This document shows, piece by piece, positions 28,023 to 36,366 of a stretch of 64,000 bases of DNA; the first letter of the stretch is position 1, and each line of letters starts with the position of its first letter. Origin of the DNA: Alcaligenes faecalis (GTDB lineage: Bacteria > Pseudomonadota > Gammaproteobacteria > Burkholderiales > Burkholderiaceae_B); NCBI RefSeq assembly GCF_005311025.1, contig NZ_CP031747.1, forward strand, positions 558,001 to 622,000. The letters run 5' to 3'. The notes under the pieces are model-generated. The model saw only the letters and a program-made list of their open reading frames with translations. It made no database searches and was not told the DNA's origin. The position numbers and the translations under genes were made by a program.

Positions 28023-30134
28023 TTATCCAAATATACTGTTGATTTTCTCAACGGTTCCGATATAGGTAGTGCTTATTTTTCTCAGAGTGTAGGGAACGGT
28101 ATAAGTCCAATCCTTAGACCAGGAATCGCTGCTTAAGGTGCAAATGTTGAGATTGCCCAATTCTTTTTCCAAGGCGGCAAATTGATCTTGTAGAGATTGG
28201 CTTGACGCAAGACTCCGGCCCTGGCCTTGACCCCGCCATTGAACTCCCTTGGCGGCAGAGTATGGAATAGGTATCAACCTGACACTGTCGTTAGTCAGAA
28301 TCCCTTTGTCTTTATCAGCCGTTAGCTTCATTGCCATTTCGCCGCCTTTAGTGAAAATCATTTTTTCAGGCAAGGCTTTTCGCAATAGCATCAGGGACGG
28401 CCCGAAGGCATAAATATCACCATTCGTATCAATGAATGGGAGCATTTTTATGAACGAGCTAAACGCAGTCGGATTGTTGCTCCCATAGCTGCAATAAGCA
28501 GCCTTGTAGGTCACCTCGGGATACGGTATCGGCTTAACGTCGATAATTTCACTGCTTACTGACTGGTCCCCAATGAGCAGGCCCAGACCAAGCTCCGCAT
28601 TACGCAAGAAACCAATTTCGTTCCAGGCAGTATAAATCTTCTTGGCTTCATCGCTTAAGGAGTTGAATGCGATTTCCACCGCATCGTCACTCTCTACGTT
28701 GTCGCTCAATACACCCTGTGCAATTTTGAACGAATCGGCTACTTGAGACGCTGAATTAAGATGGCAGAAATCCAGCTTGATATTGCAAGCGTTAAAGGTA
28801 TTGTAAATAGTGTTCAAGGTGGACAAATCTTGCATCATGCAACGAATTTTCAGGATGTACTCGGCCACTTCAGCATCGTTGATTTCGTTCATGTATCCCA
28901 TCGACATCCATGGGAAAATATCTGACCAGTTTGCTATCCAGGCGCCTAGAACGGCGTAGTCTGAGCTTGAATCCAAACTGCTTGCTCTGACCCCTTGAAG
29001 CGAGATGTTCTTCTTCCTTCTGGAGACGCTTCCTTCTGCTAACACGTCCAATGAGTTTTCCTGTACTTTGGAGGCCAGGTCGTTTAAGCCATCAATATTG
29101 TTCTTGTCCCGAACAGTTGATTTGAATTCTTCAAACGTTAAATTCGGGTTCGTTTTTTTGGCTTCTTCATATCCGGACGCGAGCGAGAATTCTTCAGAAT
29201 CGCCCAGTTTCTTAATGGTATCCAGCTTTTCCGTGACTTCTTCATTTTTTTCCGGTTTGAGAAAATCAGGGATTTTTGGAGGAGGGCTTACCGAACTTTG
29301 CATTGGCGCTTTATCGAGCAGGCTAATTCCTGAGATCTCGGCAAAGGATTTGTTGGCAACAACATCAAACCAGGAATTTACCTGGCTTTCAACGCAACCT
29401 CCACTGGCGAGAGCCTTGCACGATACCTCAACTTCAGAGCTTTGATCTTTTTGAGATCCATTATAGGTTTGCGCTATGGATACGGAACTTCCTATCCCTG
29501 AATAGCTGAATTCAGCCGTTTCTCCATACTTCCAGCTGTCTTCTGATTTTTTGCTCGTCATCTCCGTAGAAACAGAGCCCATTCCACCCCAGATGGCTCC
29601 AACGACCAGGCCATCCCCGTAGGATGAAATGAAGTTCTGCAGAGATTTGACCCATTCTTTCATGAGCTCGTCTTTTTCTGTAGACGATCCAGTGCAGTCA
29701 CGGGCAGCAATAAATTTCTCTAAAACCTTTAACGAAAGATTTTTAGGTCCTGCGCTTAAGGAATTTAATACGTCTTCTACCGTCAGGTTGTCAAAGTCTA
29801 TGTATTCTATTCCCGAGATCATGGAAATGTTGTAGGAAACTTTAATGGACTTGTACTCCGAAGCAGTCGCATTGCTGACGGATACAGCAACTGCTGACGT
29901 AAACTTGGCGATCCCCGAGGGGCCATAGGCTCCTGAAAAGCCAATGGTTCCCTCGTTCAAGGAGTCAGTATAGACATATTGGCTTTTACCACTCATACCC
30001 ATTTCAATTTCTTTTTGGGTAATCATTCTGGTAATTGGATTTATCAGAACTGAAGGTTTGAAATCATTCCCAAGAACAGTAGATCCAACTGTGATTCCCA
30101 GTAATGGGTTGATGGATTTAGCTTCTATGCCCAT
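28023..30134 (-). CDS. MACPF-type pore-forming toxin subunit (AfIP-1B-like)
   Basis: 703 residues (~77 kDa). A MACPF-like signature SSYGDGLVVGAIWGG is at about residues 170-184, flanked by the long serine-rich strands expected of membrane-inserting hairpins (TSAVAVSVSNATASEYKSIK; SVSTEMTSKKSEDSWKYGE). The partner gene 11 bases upstream encodes an aegerolysin, and the two sizes match AfIP-1B (77 kDa) and AfIP-1A (16 kDa), the two-part Alcaligenes insecticidal protein active on western corn rootworm. It has no obvious signal peptide, as in fungal pleurotolysin B relatives with other export routes. Clear Shine-Dalgarno (AAGGAAG). The gene is much more A/T-rich than the core genome, indicating acquisition. 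Confidence 0.87.
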   Translation of the reverse strand: MGIEAKSINPLLGITVGSTVLGNDFKPSVLINPITRMITQKEIEMGMSGKSQYVYTDSLNEGTIGFSGAYGPSGIAKFTSAVAVSVSNATASEYKSIKVSYNISMISGIEYIDFDNLTVEDVLNSLSAGPKNLSLKVLEKFIAARDCTGSSTEKDELMKEWVKSLQNFISSYGDGLVVGAIWGGMGSVSTEMTSKKSEDSWKYGETAEFSYSGIGSSVSIAQTYNGSQKDQSSEVEVSCKALASGGCVESQVNSWFDVVANKSFAEISGISLLDKAPMQSSVSPPPKIPDFLKPEKNEEVTEKLDTIKKLGDSEEFSLASGYEEAKKTNPNLTFEEFKSTVRDKNNIDGLNDLASKVQENSLDVLAEGSVSRRKKNISLQGVRASSLDSSSDYAVLGAWIANWSDIFPWMSMGYMNEINDAEVAEYILKIRCMMQDLSTLNTIYNTFNACNIKLDFCHLNSASQVADSFKIAQGVLSDNVESDDAVEIAFNSLSDEAKKIYTAWNEIGFLRNAELGLGLLIGDQSVSSEIIDVKPIPYPEVTYKAAYCSYGSNNPTAFSSFIKMLPFIDTNGDIYAFGPSLMLLRKALPEKMIFTKGGEMAMKLTADKDKGILTNDSVRLIPIPYSAAKGVQWRGQGQGRSLASSQSLQDQFAALEKELGNLNICTLSSDSWSKDWTYTVPYTLRKISTTYIGTVEKINSIFG

Positions 30135-30145
30135 GATTTTCTTCC

Positions 30146-30586
30146 TTAGGATTTTTTTACGACAGTAATGAAGATATTGCCTGTTGCGCCACTTGGGCTA
30201 CCGCCACCTTTTTTACTCACTGTGTAGTTTTCTTTATCCTTTACGGTGAGTTCATCGCTGTTGGACCCACTCCAGGGGCAATCCCAGTAATATTCGAAAA
30301 CTAATTTATCACCATCGTATAAAGAAAAGCCTCCTTCCGTTCCAGATGAAGCATTTTCACGTCCGCAAGAGGCAATGGTGTATGAGTCTTCGTCTTTAAT
30401 AATGGTGCCATTGATTTGGCTAGGACTTATTTCCTTATCCTTATTTCCAGGGACATGAAACTTTCCCCACTTCAGATAAGCGCCTTCTACTTTGAAGTTT
30501 GAGTTAACAACGAAGATGGTAATTTCTATCCATTGTGCATAAGCCCGAACCTTGCTTTCTTCAGTTGCAATATCTTTAGCAGTCAT
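30146..30586 (-). CDS. Aegerolysin, membrane-binding toxin subunit (AfIP-1A-like)
   Basis: 146-residue aegerolysin (~16 kDa). Family hallmarks are RAYAQW (14-19), ASCGRENASSGTEG (72-85) and YYWDCPWSG (99-107). Aegerolysins such as ostreolysin A bind sphingolipid-rich membranes and recruit a MACPF partner that forms the pore; here that partner is encoded directly downstream. First gene of the operon, start ATG at 30586 with GAGGA upstream. No signal peptide. A/T-rich like the MACPF gene. The insecticidal role is known for the Alcaligenes homologues; for this strain it is inferred. Confidence 0.9.
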   Translation of the reverse strand: MTAKDIATEESKVRAYAQWIEITIFVVNSNFKVEGAYLKWGKFHVPGNKDKEISPSQINGTIIKDEDSYTIASCGRENASSGTEGGFSLYDGDKLVFEYYWDCPWSGSNSDELTVKDKENYTVSKKGGGSPSGATGNIFITVVKKS

Positions 30587-30633
30587 GGTTAAGTCCTCAG
30601 CTTGTTAATTAAGTTGCGCCTAACTACATTGTT

Positions 30634-30684
30634 TTGCACTTATGTGCAAGCAGAGAATAGCAGTTGAATTGTTTTAATACAATT
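30634..30684 (-). promoter_or_regulatory. Promoter and operator-like repeats of the toxin operon
   Basis: On the minus strand TTGTAT (30682-30677) and TATTCT (30659-30654) are separated by 17 bases, a fair sigma-70 promoter about 70 bases before the aegerolysin start. One inverted repeat (AATTGT/ACAATT, 30667-30684) covers the -35 box and a second (TTGCAC/GTGCAA, 30634-30649) covers the expected start site, positions suited to regulator binding. Assigned by eye. Confidence 0.45.
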
Positions 30685-30814
30685 TAATTTAAATAAAAAA
30701 ATAGCTGCTTTTCTATCTCCTTTATTATTCGCAACCTAACTTAAATTAATATCGTAATTACGATGTTTTTATATGAATGAAGTGTCTGAATTTTTCTTGA
30801 TTAGTACGAAAACT

Positions 30815-30905
30815 GTTTTCTGCCCCTTCAGTCATGGCGTTGGCCCAATGCAGGTTCGACCTGGTGGAATGGGACAACGTAGTGAAGAGCACGTCACGCA
30901 TTGGT
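30815..30905 (+). pseudogene. Remnant of the recombinase-like gene
   Basis: Roughly 90 bases recognisably similar to 26795-26887 of the intact recombinase-like gene (for example CTTCAG..AT.G..GTGGCCCAA.GCAGG, and later GAGCAC..CACGCA.TGG.GCGAT). No intact frame. It runs almost directly into a GNAT remnant, with the 3' part of the recombinase gene missing. Confidence 0.65.
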
Positions 30906-30917
30906 GCGATCGGACCA

Positions 30918-31290
30918 AGCAGCTGAGCAAGCCATCGTAGCCATGCTGGCCGACGATAATCTGGGCGAGAAGCTGGTGAACATCGGCCTGCTTTTGGCCC
31001 AGTCCTCTCTGGAAGCCTTTGCGGCGATAGAGGTAACCACAATCAGTATCTGACGGTTGTTGAGCTTGATGGTGCGGTGGCAGATGCTTTGCAGATCACG
31101 TATATGCCAGATTTGTCGCACCCGGAGGAGTGGAGTGGAGAGATTGAGTCTGTGCATATGGCTAGCGCAGCTCGTAGTAGGGGATTGGCCCGTTTGATAA
31201 TTCAGTGGACTATCGAACAATGCCGTGTGCGCGCAAGTGCCACCTTGTGCAGCTAAGCTCGGATACGGCTCGTATCAATGCCAAGCTGGC
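30918..31290 (+). pseudogene. Frameshifted partial copy of the GNAT gene
   Basis: Collinear with 27447-27820 of the intact acetyltransferase gene; identical runs include GCAGATCACGTATATGCCAG and GAGATTGAGTCTGT. It has no start codon, a one-base deletion near 31032, a two-base insertion near 31232, an in-frame stop (TGACGG at about 31051), and no 3' end. Not functional. Together with the recombinase remnant it forms a decayed duplicate of the pair at 26209-27868. Confidence 0.85.
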
Positions 31291-31546
31291 TATTTCTTTG
31301 GTCAATTTGCCGTCCTTCAAACTCAAAGGGCATTTGCCGATAGGCAACCCTGTACTGAATCCGGCGCTTGGAATCACAAACTCGAATACTTTCATGAAGA
31401 CTAGACCGGCTTTGCCCCTGGCATCTTGCAGCATAAAGGTCGGGATTACCTCGTCCTTTATGCTGTCTGGAAAAATGGACAGCTAGCCCTGAGCTTGGTT
31501 TTTAGCCTTATGATGTTTTCTCAAACTGTATGTTGGAGATAGGCAG
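31291..31546. other. Spacer between GNAT remnant and SDR gene
   Basis: About 255 bases. A short minus-strand frame (e.g. MKVFEFVIPSAGFSTGLPIG) reads protein-like and may be another gene fragment, but I do not recognise it. The promoter and ribosome binding site (GGAGA) of the SDR gene are at its end. Confidence 0.35.
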
Positions 31547-32308
31547 ATGGGTGTAGCGTCAAATTATCCAGTCATATTGATTACCGGCGGGAGTCGAGGG
31601 ATAGGTGCTGCGACGGCGCGTCTGGCGGCGAAGCAGGGCTATAACGTTGTTCTTAGCTATGTCGCCAGTGAATCTGATGCCTTGTCAGTGGTCGCTGAAG
31701 TAGAGGCGACAGGTCGTCAAGCTGTTGCTTTCAAGGCGGATTGCGCGGACCCGGAGCAGATTACTCAACTCTTTGAGCAGGTTGACCAAAGGTTTGGGCG
31801 GATTGATGTTTTGGTAAATAACGCAGGCGTGTTGTTTCAGCAGTCTCGTCTGGAAGATCTCAGCTTCGAGCGTATACAACACACTTTTGCGGTCAACACG
31901 ATTGGTCCCATGCTTTGTGCGCAACAGGCGGCCAAACGCATGGCTTATCGCCATGGTGGGAAAGGCGGTTCTGTCATCAATGTTTCCTCTATAGCGGCCA
32001 AGCTTGGCAGTCCAAACGAATATGTGGATTACGCCGCTTCGAAAGGAGCTGTGGAGACTTTCACAACAGGTTTTGCTAAAGAGGTTGCCCGAGAAGGGAT
32101 TCGTGTTAATTGTGTTCGGCCTGGGCATATTTATACCGAGATGCATGCCAGTGGCGGCGAGCCAGACCGTGTAGACCGATTAAAGGACAGCATCCCGATG
32201 GGCCGTGGTGGCCAAGCAGAGGAAGTGGCGCGTGCAATTTTATGGCTAGCCAGCTCTGAGGCGTCCTTTATCACGGGAACATTCCTGGATGCGAGCGGTG
32301 GCAAGTAG
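31547..32308 (+). CDS. Short-chain dehydrogenase/reductase
   Basis: 253-residue classical SDR. NADP(H)-binding motif TGGSRGIGAATARLA (13-27), NNAGVL near 90, catalytic Ser in NVSSIAAKLG and Y-x-x-x-K in DYAASKGAVE near 160. Similar proteins are annotated as glucose-1-dehydrogenase or 3-oxoacyl reductase homologues; the substrate cannot be told. Last gene before the conjugative-element block. Confidence 0.9.
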   Translation: MGVASNYPVILITGGSRGIGAATARLAAKQGYNVVLSYVASESDALSVVAEVEATGRQAVAFKADCADPEQITQLFEQVDQRFGRIDVLVNNAGVLFQQSRLEDLSFERIQHTFAVNTIGPMLCAQQAAKRMAYRHGGKGGSVINVSSIAAKLGSPNEYVDYAASKGAVETFTTGFAKEVAREGIRVNCVRPGHIYTEMHASGGEPDRVDRLKDSIPMGRGGQAEEVARAILWLASSEASFITGTFLDASGGK

Positions 32309-32438
32309 CCATTGAGGGTGACGAGGTTTTGGGCCTTGAAATACGATGTTCTGGATAATTATAAAAATCGCATAATGTCGCTTTATGTTAAGTCCACCTG
32401 TTTATTAGTATTTTTTATACAGTAATTTAAGCAGAAAA

Positions 32439-32458
32439 CTCGTTGCTTTTTCAACGAG
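32439..32458 (+). promoter_or_regulatory. Leader hairpin over the parA ribosome binding site
   Basis: CTCGTTG (32439-32445) / CAACGAG (32452-32458) with a 6-base loop, followed by GTTTTT. The 3' arm contains the GAG(G) element 9 bases before the parA ATG, so folding would either hide the ribosome binding site or act as a small terminator. Confidence 0.45.
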
Positions 32459-32467
32459 GTTTTTAAA

Positions 32468-33412
32468 ATGCTTACGTTCACAACTGTCGCCACTAAAGGT
32501 GGTGTTGGCAAAACTACATTAACTGCTAATTTAGGTGGATTGCTTGCTGATTTCGGATATCGCGTTCTTTTAATTGATGCGGATATTCAGCCATCCCTGA
32601 CTCGCTATTACAAACTGACTCATCAAGCCCCTTACGGCTTAACGCAAATGGTGATGTCGGGAGCACTCACCACGGACTGCATTAGTCACGTCGAATTTCC
32701 TCCAGCCGAATTCGAGGGTGACCGTTCAAGTTTGAACGTGCAGGGCGGCTTCTTGCATATTGTGTGCTCTGACACTCAGCGAGATGACAGCCCCCTTCAA
32801 ATCTGGTTGTCCAATCAGCTTGATCGCCTGGTGCGTATTCGGATGGCCCTGAGTAACCCGGATATCCGTGCTCAGTACGATGTCTGCATCATCGATACCC
32901 AAGGGGCAGTGGGCCACTTACAAGACGCCGCCGTCAATGCTGCGGATGTGCTTCTCGCTCCTGTAGCCCCTGATGTTCTGTCGGCCCGTGAGTTTGTTGA
33001 CGGTACGATCAAACTGGTCGCCCGCCACGAATCTGCCTCCAACCTGGGCTACAAAGTGCCCGCAATCCAGTGCGTGATTAACCGTAGCGAGAACACGGTC
33101 GACAGTCGCACCATGTCCAGCCTAATCCGCAATCAGTTCATTGAAATGAGCGGGCGTGTGACCGTGCTGGCCACCCAGATTCCCCAAGCGGTCGCCTACA
33201 AAAAAGCCGCTACCGCCCAAGTCCCTGCTCACTGGATTGATCCGGTCAGAGCGGGCGATCACATGCACAGTTTGCTGTGGGAATTGATCCCCAATCTGAG
33301 CAATAAATTCACTCCCAATCACCGCAATGAGTTAGCTCCCGCGCTAGCGGCATTGCATGTCCCTATCTCCGCGTCAGACGAGCCAGACAGCCCGCTCACG
33401 ACTAACTCGTAG
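32468..33412 (+). CDS. parA: ParA-family partition ATPase
   Basis: 314-residue Walker-type ATPase. Deviant Walker A KGGVGKTTLTANLGG (residues 10-24), Walker A' VLLIDADIQPSL, and DVCIIDTQGAVGHLQDAAVNA. It segregates or stabilises the circular form of the element with the ParB encoded 8 bases downstream. The sequence type and the following gene order are those of PFGI-1/SPI-7-class integrative conjugative elements, where parA (soj) is needed to keep the excised element. Confidence 0.93.
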   Translation: MLTFTTVATKGGVGKTTLTANLGGLLADFGYRVLLIDADIQPSLTRYYKLTHQAPYGLTQMVMSGALTTDCISHVEFPPAEFEGDRSSLNVQGGFLHIVCSDTQRDDSPLQIWLSNQLDRLVRIRMALSNPDIRAQYDVCIIDTQGAVGHLQDAAVNAADVLLAPVAPDVLSAREFVDGTIKLVARHESASNLGYKVPAIQCVINRSENTVDSRTMSSLIRNQFIEMSGRVTVLATQIPQAVAYKKAATAQVPAHWIDPVRAGDHMHSLLWELIPNLSNKFTPNHRNELAPALAALHVPISASDEPDSPLTTNS

Positions 33413-33420
33413 AGCGCGCC

Positions 33421-35160
33421 ATGTCTAAAACTCCGGAATTGCTGACCGCCAGTCAGCGTGCCGCGCAGTTGCGCATGAACGCTGAGTTGAGCTCAACACT
33501 AAGAGATACCAGTCCCGTGTCCTCAAAAAAATCGAATTACGAAGACATCGCCAAACGTTCCCTGATGGGCACGCCGCCACCGCTGAACGCCATGGGTGCG
33601 ATGACGCCCATGGATGTGGTCGATGGCAGTATTTCAAATTTGGCAGTCACTGATATTGATCGGTACGAATTTGACCCGCGTACCGAAATAAACCCACTCT
33701 ATGACGAGATCAAGGCGTCGATTCGGGCCAACGGCATCCTGAACCATATCAGCGTTACCAGGCGTCCTGGTCAGCTGCGTTATATGGTCTACGGTGGCGG
33801 GAATACACGGCTGCGTATTGCGAAAGAGCTGTACGAAGAGGGTGACCAACGCTTTGCGCGGCTGACGGTCATCGTCAAGGTCTGGAAAGGGGACGCGCCG
33901 ACCATTGCGGCGCACCTGGCTGAAAACGAGCAGCGTGGCGAGATTTCGTTCTGGGAGAAAGCTCAGGGCGTGCTGTCGTTTAAGGAGCATTTCGAGAAAG
34001 AATCGGGCAAATCGCTTTCAACCACGGAACTGAACAGGGAGTTGCGCCAGGCCAGCGGCCTGAATTTCGGCATGAGCATGCTGCAAAACTTCCTTTTTGC
34101 GGTTGAGTATCTGACCCCGATCGGGCGCTGGCTACAAACACGCGATGTGAACCTGCTATTGAAACCGCAGATCTCGCAGTGGCTAAAACTAGCTGACAAG
34201 TTTAGCCAGCAAGCAGTCGCTGAAACAGCGCTACAGACAATCCTGCACAAGTACGCCGCTGTGATGAGCCAACAATCTGTCACGGCAGATCAAAGTGCTC
34301 AGCAGGTTTTAGACGTCTCGCAGTTGCTTGATGAGGTCAACGCAGCCATCGCTGACACCTTGGGTGTAGCCCCTGAGAAACTGCTGGCCATGGCCCAGGC
34401 TCTAGAGGCGAACCCGCGCCTGGAGGTTGAGACCCTGAGGCTGATCGAAGCCACTCCTACGGCGCCAGTGGCCTCCAAGCCGTTAGCAATTCAACCACCT
34501 ACTCAGCCTCCACTCGGTCGAATGTTGGCCAGTGTGCCTACGCCTAAGAGTAAGCCCGACAGTTCTGGCGGTGCCTTTTTGCCAGCTTCCCCATCGGTCT
34601 CCCAGAACGTGGTCTTGAGCGGAGAGGGGGAGGGTGAGGGGTTCGATCCACAGCCGATATTTACGGTGTTAGGCGAGTTTCAGAGCCTGATCGACATGTC
34701 GGATGTGCTTTTTAAAAGCGATCAGCCCTACCACATCTTTGGCTTTTACCTGGACTTTCCTTCACAAGGTATTGGGTATGTTGATGGGATTGAGCTGGAA
34801 CCAGAATTGGTCATTTACCGCAGAGCCCTGTGGAAAATCCTAGTCAGTCTTACCGGTCAGCTTGATCGTCGATTTACGCAGCTCATCCCATACGAAGCCG
34901 ATGGCTTCACCATTGCGTGGAAACAGCTTTGGGAGCAGGGCGAGGAGCAGTTTCAGGAAGGAGCGCAGGAGTTACTGGGCGAGGCATTTGACCATGTCTC
35001 GCTCCAAACCGTGAGCCTGGTACTGCGACATGAGCAATTGGGGCCGTTGGTCACACGTCTGCTCTCAGAAATGGAACGGGTTCGGATCCGTTACCCAGAG
35101 CGTCAACTGGACGGGTTTGTGCCCTTGTTCATGCCGGATGTGACGGAGGAGATTTCATGA
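33421..35160 (+). CDS. parB: ParB-family protein of PFGI-1-class elements
   Basis: 579 residues, larger than chromosomal ParB (~300). The ParB/Srx nuclease-like domain lies at about 78-200: DIDRYEFDPRTEINPLYDEI, then MVYGGGNTRLRIAKELYEEG and HLAENEQRGEISFWEKA. The C-terminal half is element-specific with a Pro/Ser-rich linker near 350-400 and no domain I recognise. TIGR03764-like. Directly follows parA and overlaps the next gene by 4 bases (ATGA). Confidence 0.88.
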   Translation: MSKTPELLTASQRAAQLRMNAELSSTLRDTSPVSSKKSNYEDIAKRSLMGTPPPLNAMGAMTPMDVVDGSISNLAVTDIDRYEFDPRTEINPLYDEIKASIRANGILNHISVTRRPGQLRYMVYGGGNTRLRIAKELYEEGDQRFARLTVIVKVWKGDAPTIAAHLAENEQRGEISFWEKAQGVLSFKEHFEKESGKSLSTTELNRELRQASGLNFGMSMLQNFLFAVEYLTPIGRWLQTRDVNLLLKPQISQWLKLADKFSQQAVAETALQTILHKYAAVMSQQSVTADQSAQQVLDVSQLLDEVNAAIADTLGVAPEKLLAMAQALEANPRLEVETLRLIEATPTAPVASKPLAIQPPTQPPLGRMLASVPTPKSKPDSSGGAFLPASPSVSQNVVLSGEGEGEGFDPQPIFTVLGEFQSLIDMSDVLFKSDQPYHIFGFYLDFPSQGIGYVDGIELEPELVIYRRALWKILVSLTGQLDRRFTQLIPYEADGFTIAWKQLWEQGEEQFQEGAQELLGEAFDHVSLQTVSLVLRHEQLGPLVTRLLSEMERVRIRYPERQLDGFVPLFMPDVTEEIS

Positions 35161-35762
35161 ACAAAATTCCCATTCAATGTCCTGTTCTACGGCGCATGTT
35201 GCTGGCCCACATTATTGAGCAAATCGATGGCGGGCACATGGACTCTCTACTGCGTGCGGGCTACTCACCCGAGTTTCTCGATGATTTGCGTTACCGAACC
35301 ACTCGGGACATCACGAATCTGGCCAACTCACCGCAGGAAATGTGGTTCTCACTGTCTGAACAGCTCATCAGCAAGGGGCTACATCTGCTCGATATGCGGC
35401 GTGAGCACGCCAAGTTACGCGAATATTTTGTGATTCATGGCGCTTCGCGTCGGATGGTGTGTACGTATTTCAAGCTGTCCCACGAGGAGTATCGGGACTT
35501 GCGCGCACAGCTCAGACCGGGAGGGGAGCCTGGCGGTCGTACAGCCCTGCCTCCAGTCGTTGTACGTGATGCCATCCATCGAGCGTGGTTCGATATTCAG
35601 CAATCGATGTCTGAGCAACCCTGCCGAGACCGAATCTACGCCTTACACCAACAGTTTCCTGAGCTGCGAATCAGTGTCCTCCAACAAACCATTGTCGAGT
35701 TTGCTGAAGATGATGAGCTTGGTTTGGAAATAAAGCCGACGACACCACCACTGCAAGGATAA
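35157..35762 (+). CDS. DUF2857-family element protein
   Basis: 201 residues: QCPVLRRMLLAHIIEQIDGG at the start, a helix-turn-helix-like stretch RRMVCTYFKLSHEEYRDLR in the middle (~95-115). DUF2857 proteins are found almost only in this position of PFGI-1/SPI-7-type elements; in Pseudomonas and Klebsiella relatives some act as FlhC-like or heterodimerising regulators, otherwise the role is unknown. Start overlaps parB (ATGA). Confidence 0.8.
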   Translation: MNKIPIQCPVLRRMLLAHIIEQIDGGHMDSLLRAGYSPEFLDDLRYRTTRDITNLANSPQEMWFSLSEQLISKGLHLLDMRREHAKLREYFVIHGASRRMVCTYFKLSHEEYRDLRAQLRPGGEPGGRTALPPVVVRDAIHRAWFDIQQSMSEQPCRDRIYALHQQFPELRISVLQQTIVEFAEDDELGLEIKPTTPPLQG

Positions 35763-35768
35763 AGCCAC

Positions 35769-36365
35769 ATGGATGAAATTATGACTATGCCAATTACTTC
35801 TACAACTGCGCCGCATCCGTCGACTCTGCCTCCGTCAGAGCGTGCTTGTGATGGCCAGACACAGGGTGGGTGGACCTTGCCGTCCTCTCATGCCGATGGC
35901 TCCCAGAACAATAAAGACGCGCCAAAGGAAGACTTTTTAGCGCAAGCGGCGCTGTTGAATTTGATGGGGCAAACGCCAATCAGCTTCCATCGCCTATATG
36001 TCGATATCACAGGCAATGTCATCACGGGATTATGGCTTTCGTCTGTGCTGGAGCGTGTTGCTCAAGCCAAACCCGAGGAGTTTCAGGATGATGATTATGT
36101 TTTTCGCCTATCAGCGACTCAATGTCATCAGGTCACCGGGATTACTGCCTCTCAGCAGCGGACATGCCGACGAGATTTGATCGCATTGGGCATGTTAAGT
36201 GAACAGTCGGGGCCAGGCCGTGTACCGGAATACCGCTTGCATCTGAATGTTGTCGCGGATGCCATTCTCCAAGCATCCGCTTCATTAGCTAACTCGCTCG
36301 AAGAGGTTCATCAACAACAAGGCTCATCGTCGTCACAACCCGTTCTTTCCAAGCGCTACGGATGA
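35769..36365 (+). CDS. Element protein with one winged-helix-like domain
   Basis: 198 residues. After a disordered N-terminus, residues ~65-165 (SFHRLYVDITGNVITGLWLS, later RLSATQCHQVTGITASQQRT) match the repeated domain of the next gene product, so the two are paralogous. The domain resembles a replication-initiator winged helix. Ends one base before the next ATG. Function unproven; probably DNA binding in element replication or control. Confidence 0.7.
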   Translation: MDEIMTMPITSTTAPHPSTLPPSERACDGQTQGGWTLPSSHADGSQNNKDAPKEDFLAQAALLNLMGQTPISFHRLYVDITGNVITGLWLSSVLERVAQAKPEEFQDDDYVFRLSATQCHQVTGITASQQRTCRRDLIALGMLSEQSGPGRVPEYRLHLNVVADAILQASASLANSLEEVHQQQGSSSSQPVLSKRYG

Positions 36366-36366
36366 G

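Noticed and set aside
31205-31486. 93-codon open frame across the GNAT remnant
   Set aside because: Its first part is a shifted frame of the pseudogene and it has no independent start signal.
32309-32467. tRNA gene or tRNA-derived attachment site at the left edge of the conjugative-element block
   Set aside because: Inspected for a tRNA 3' end or CCA-type T-arm; none seen. No integrase gene lies beside it either.
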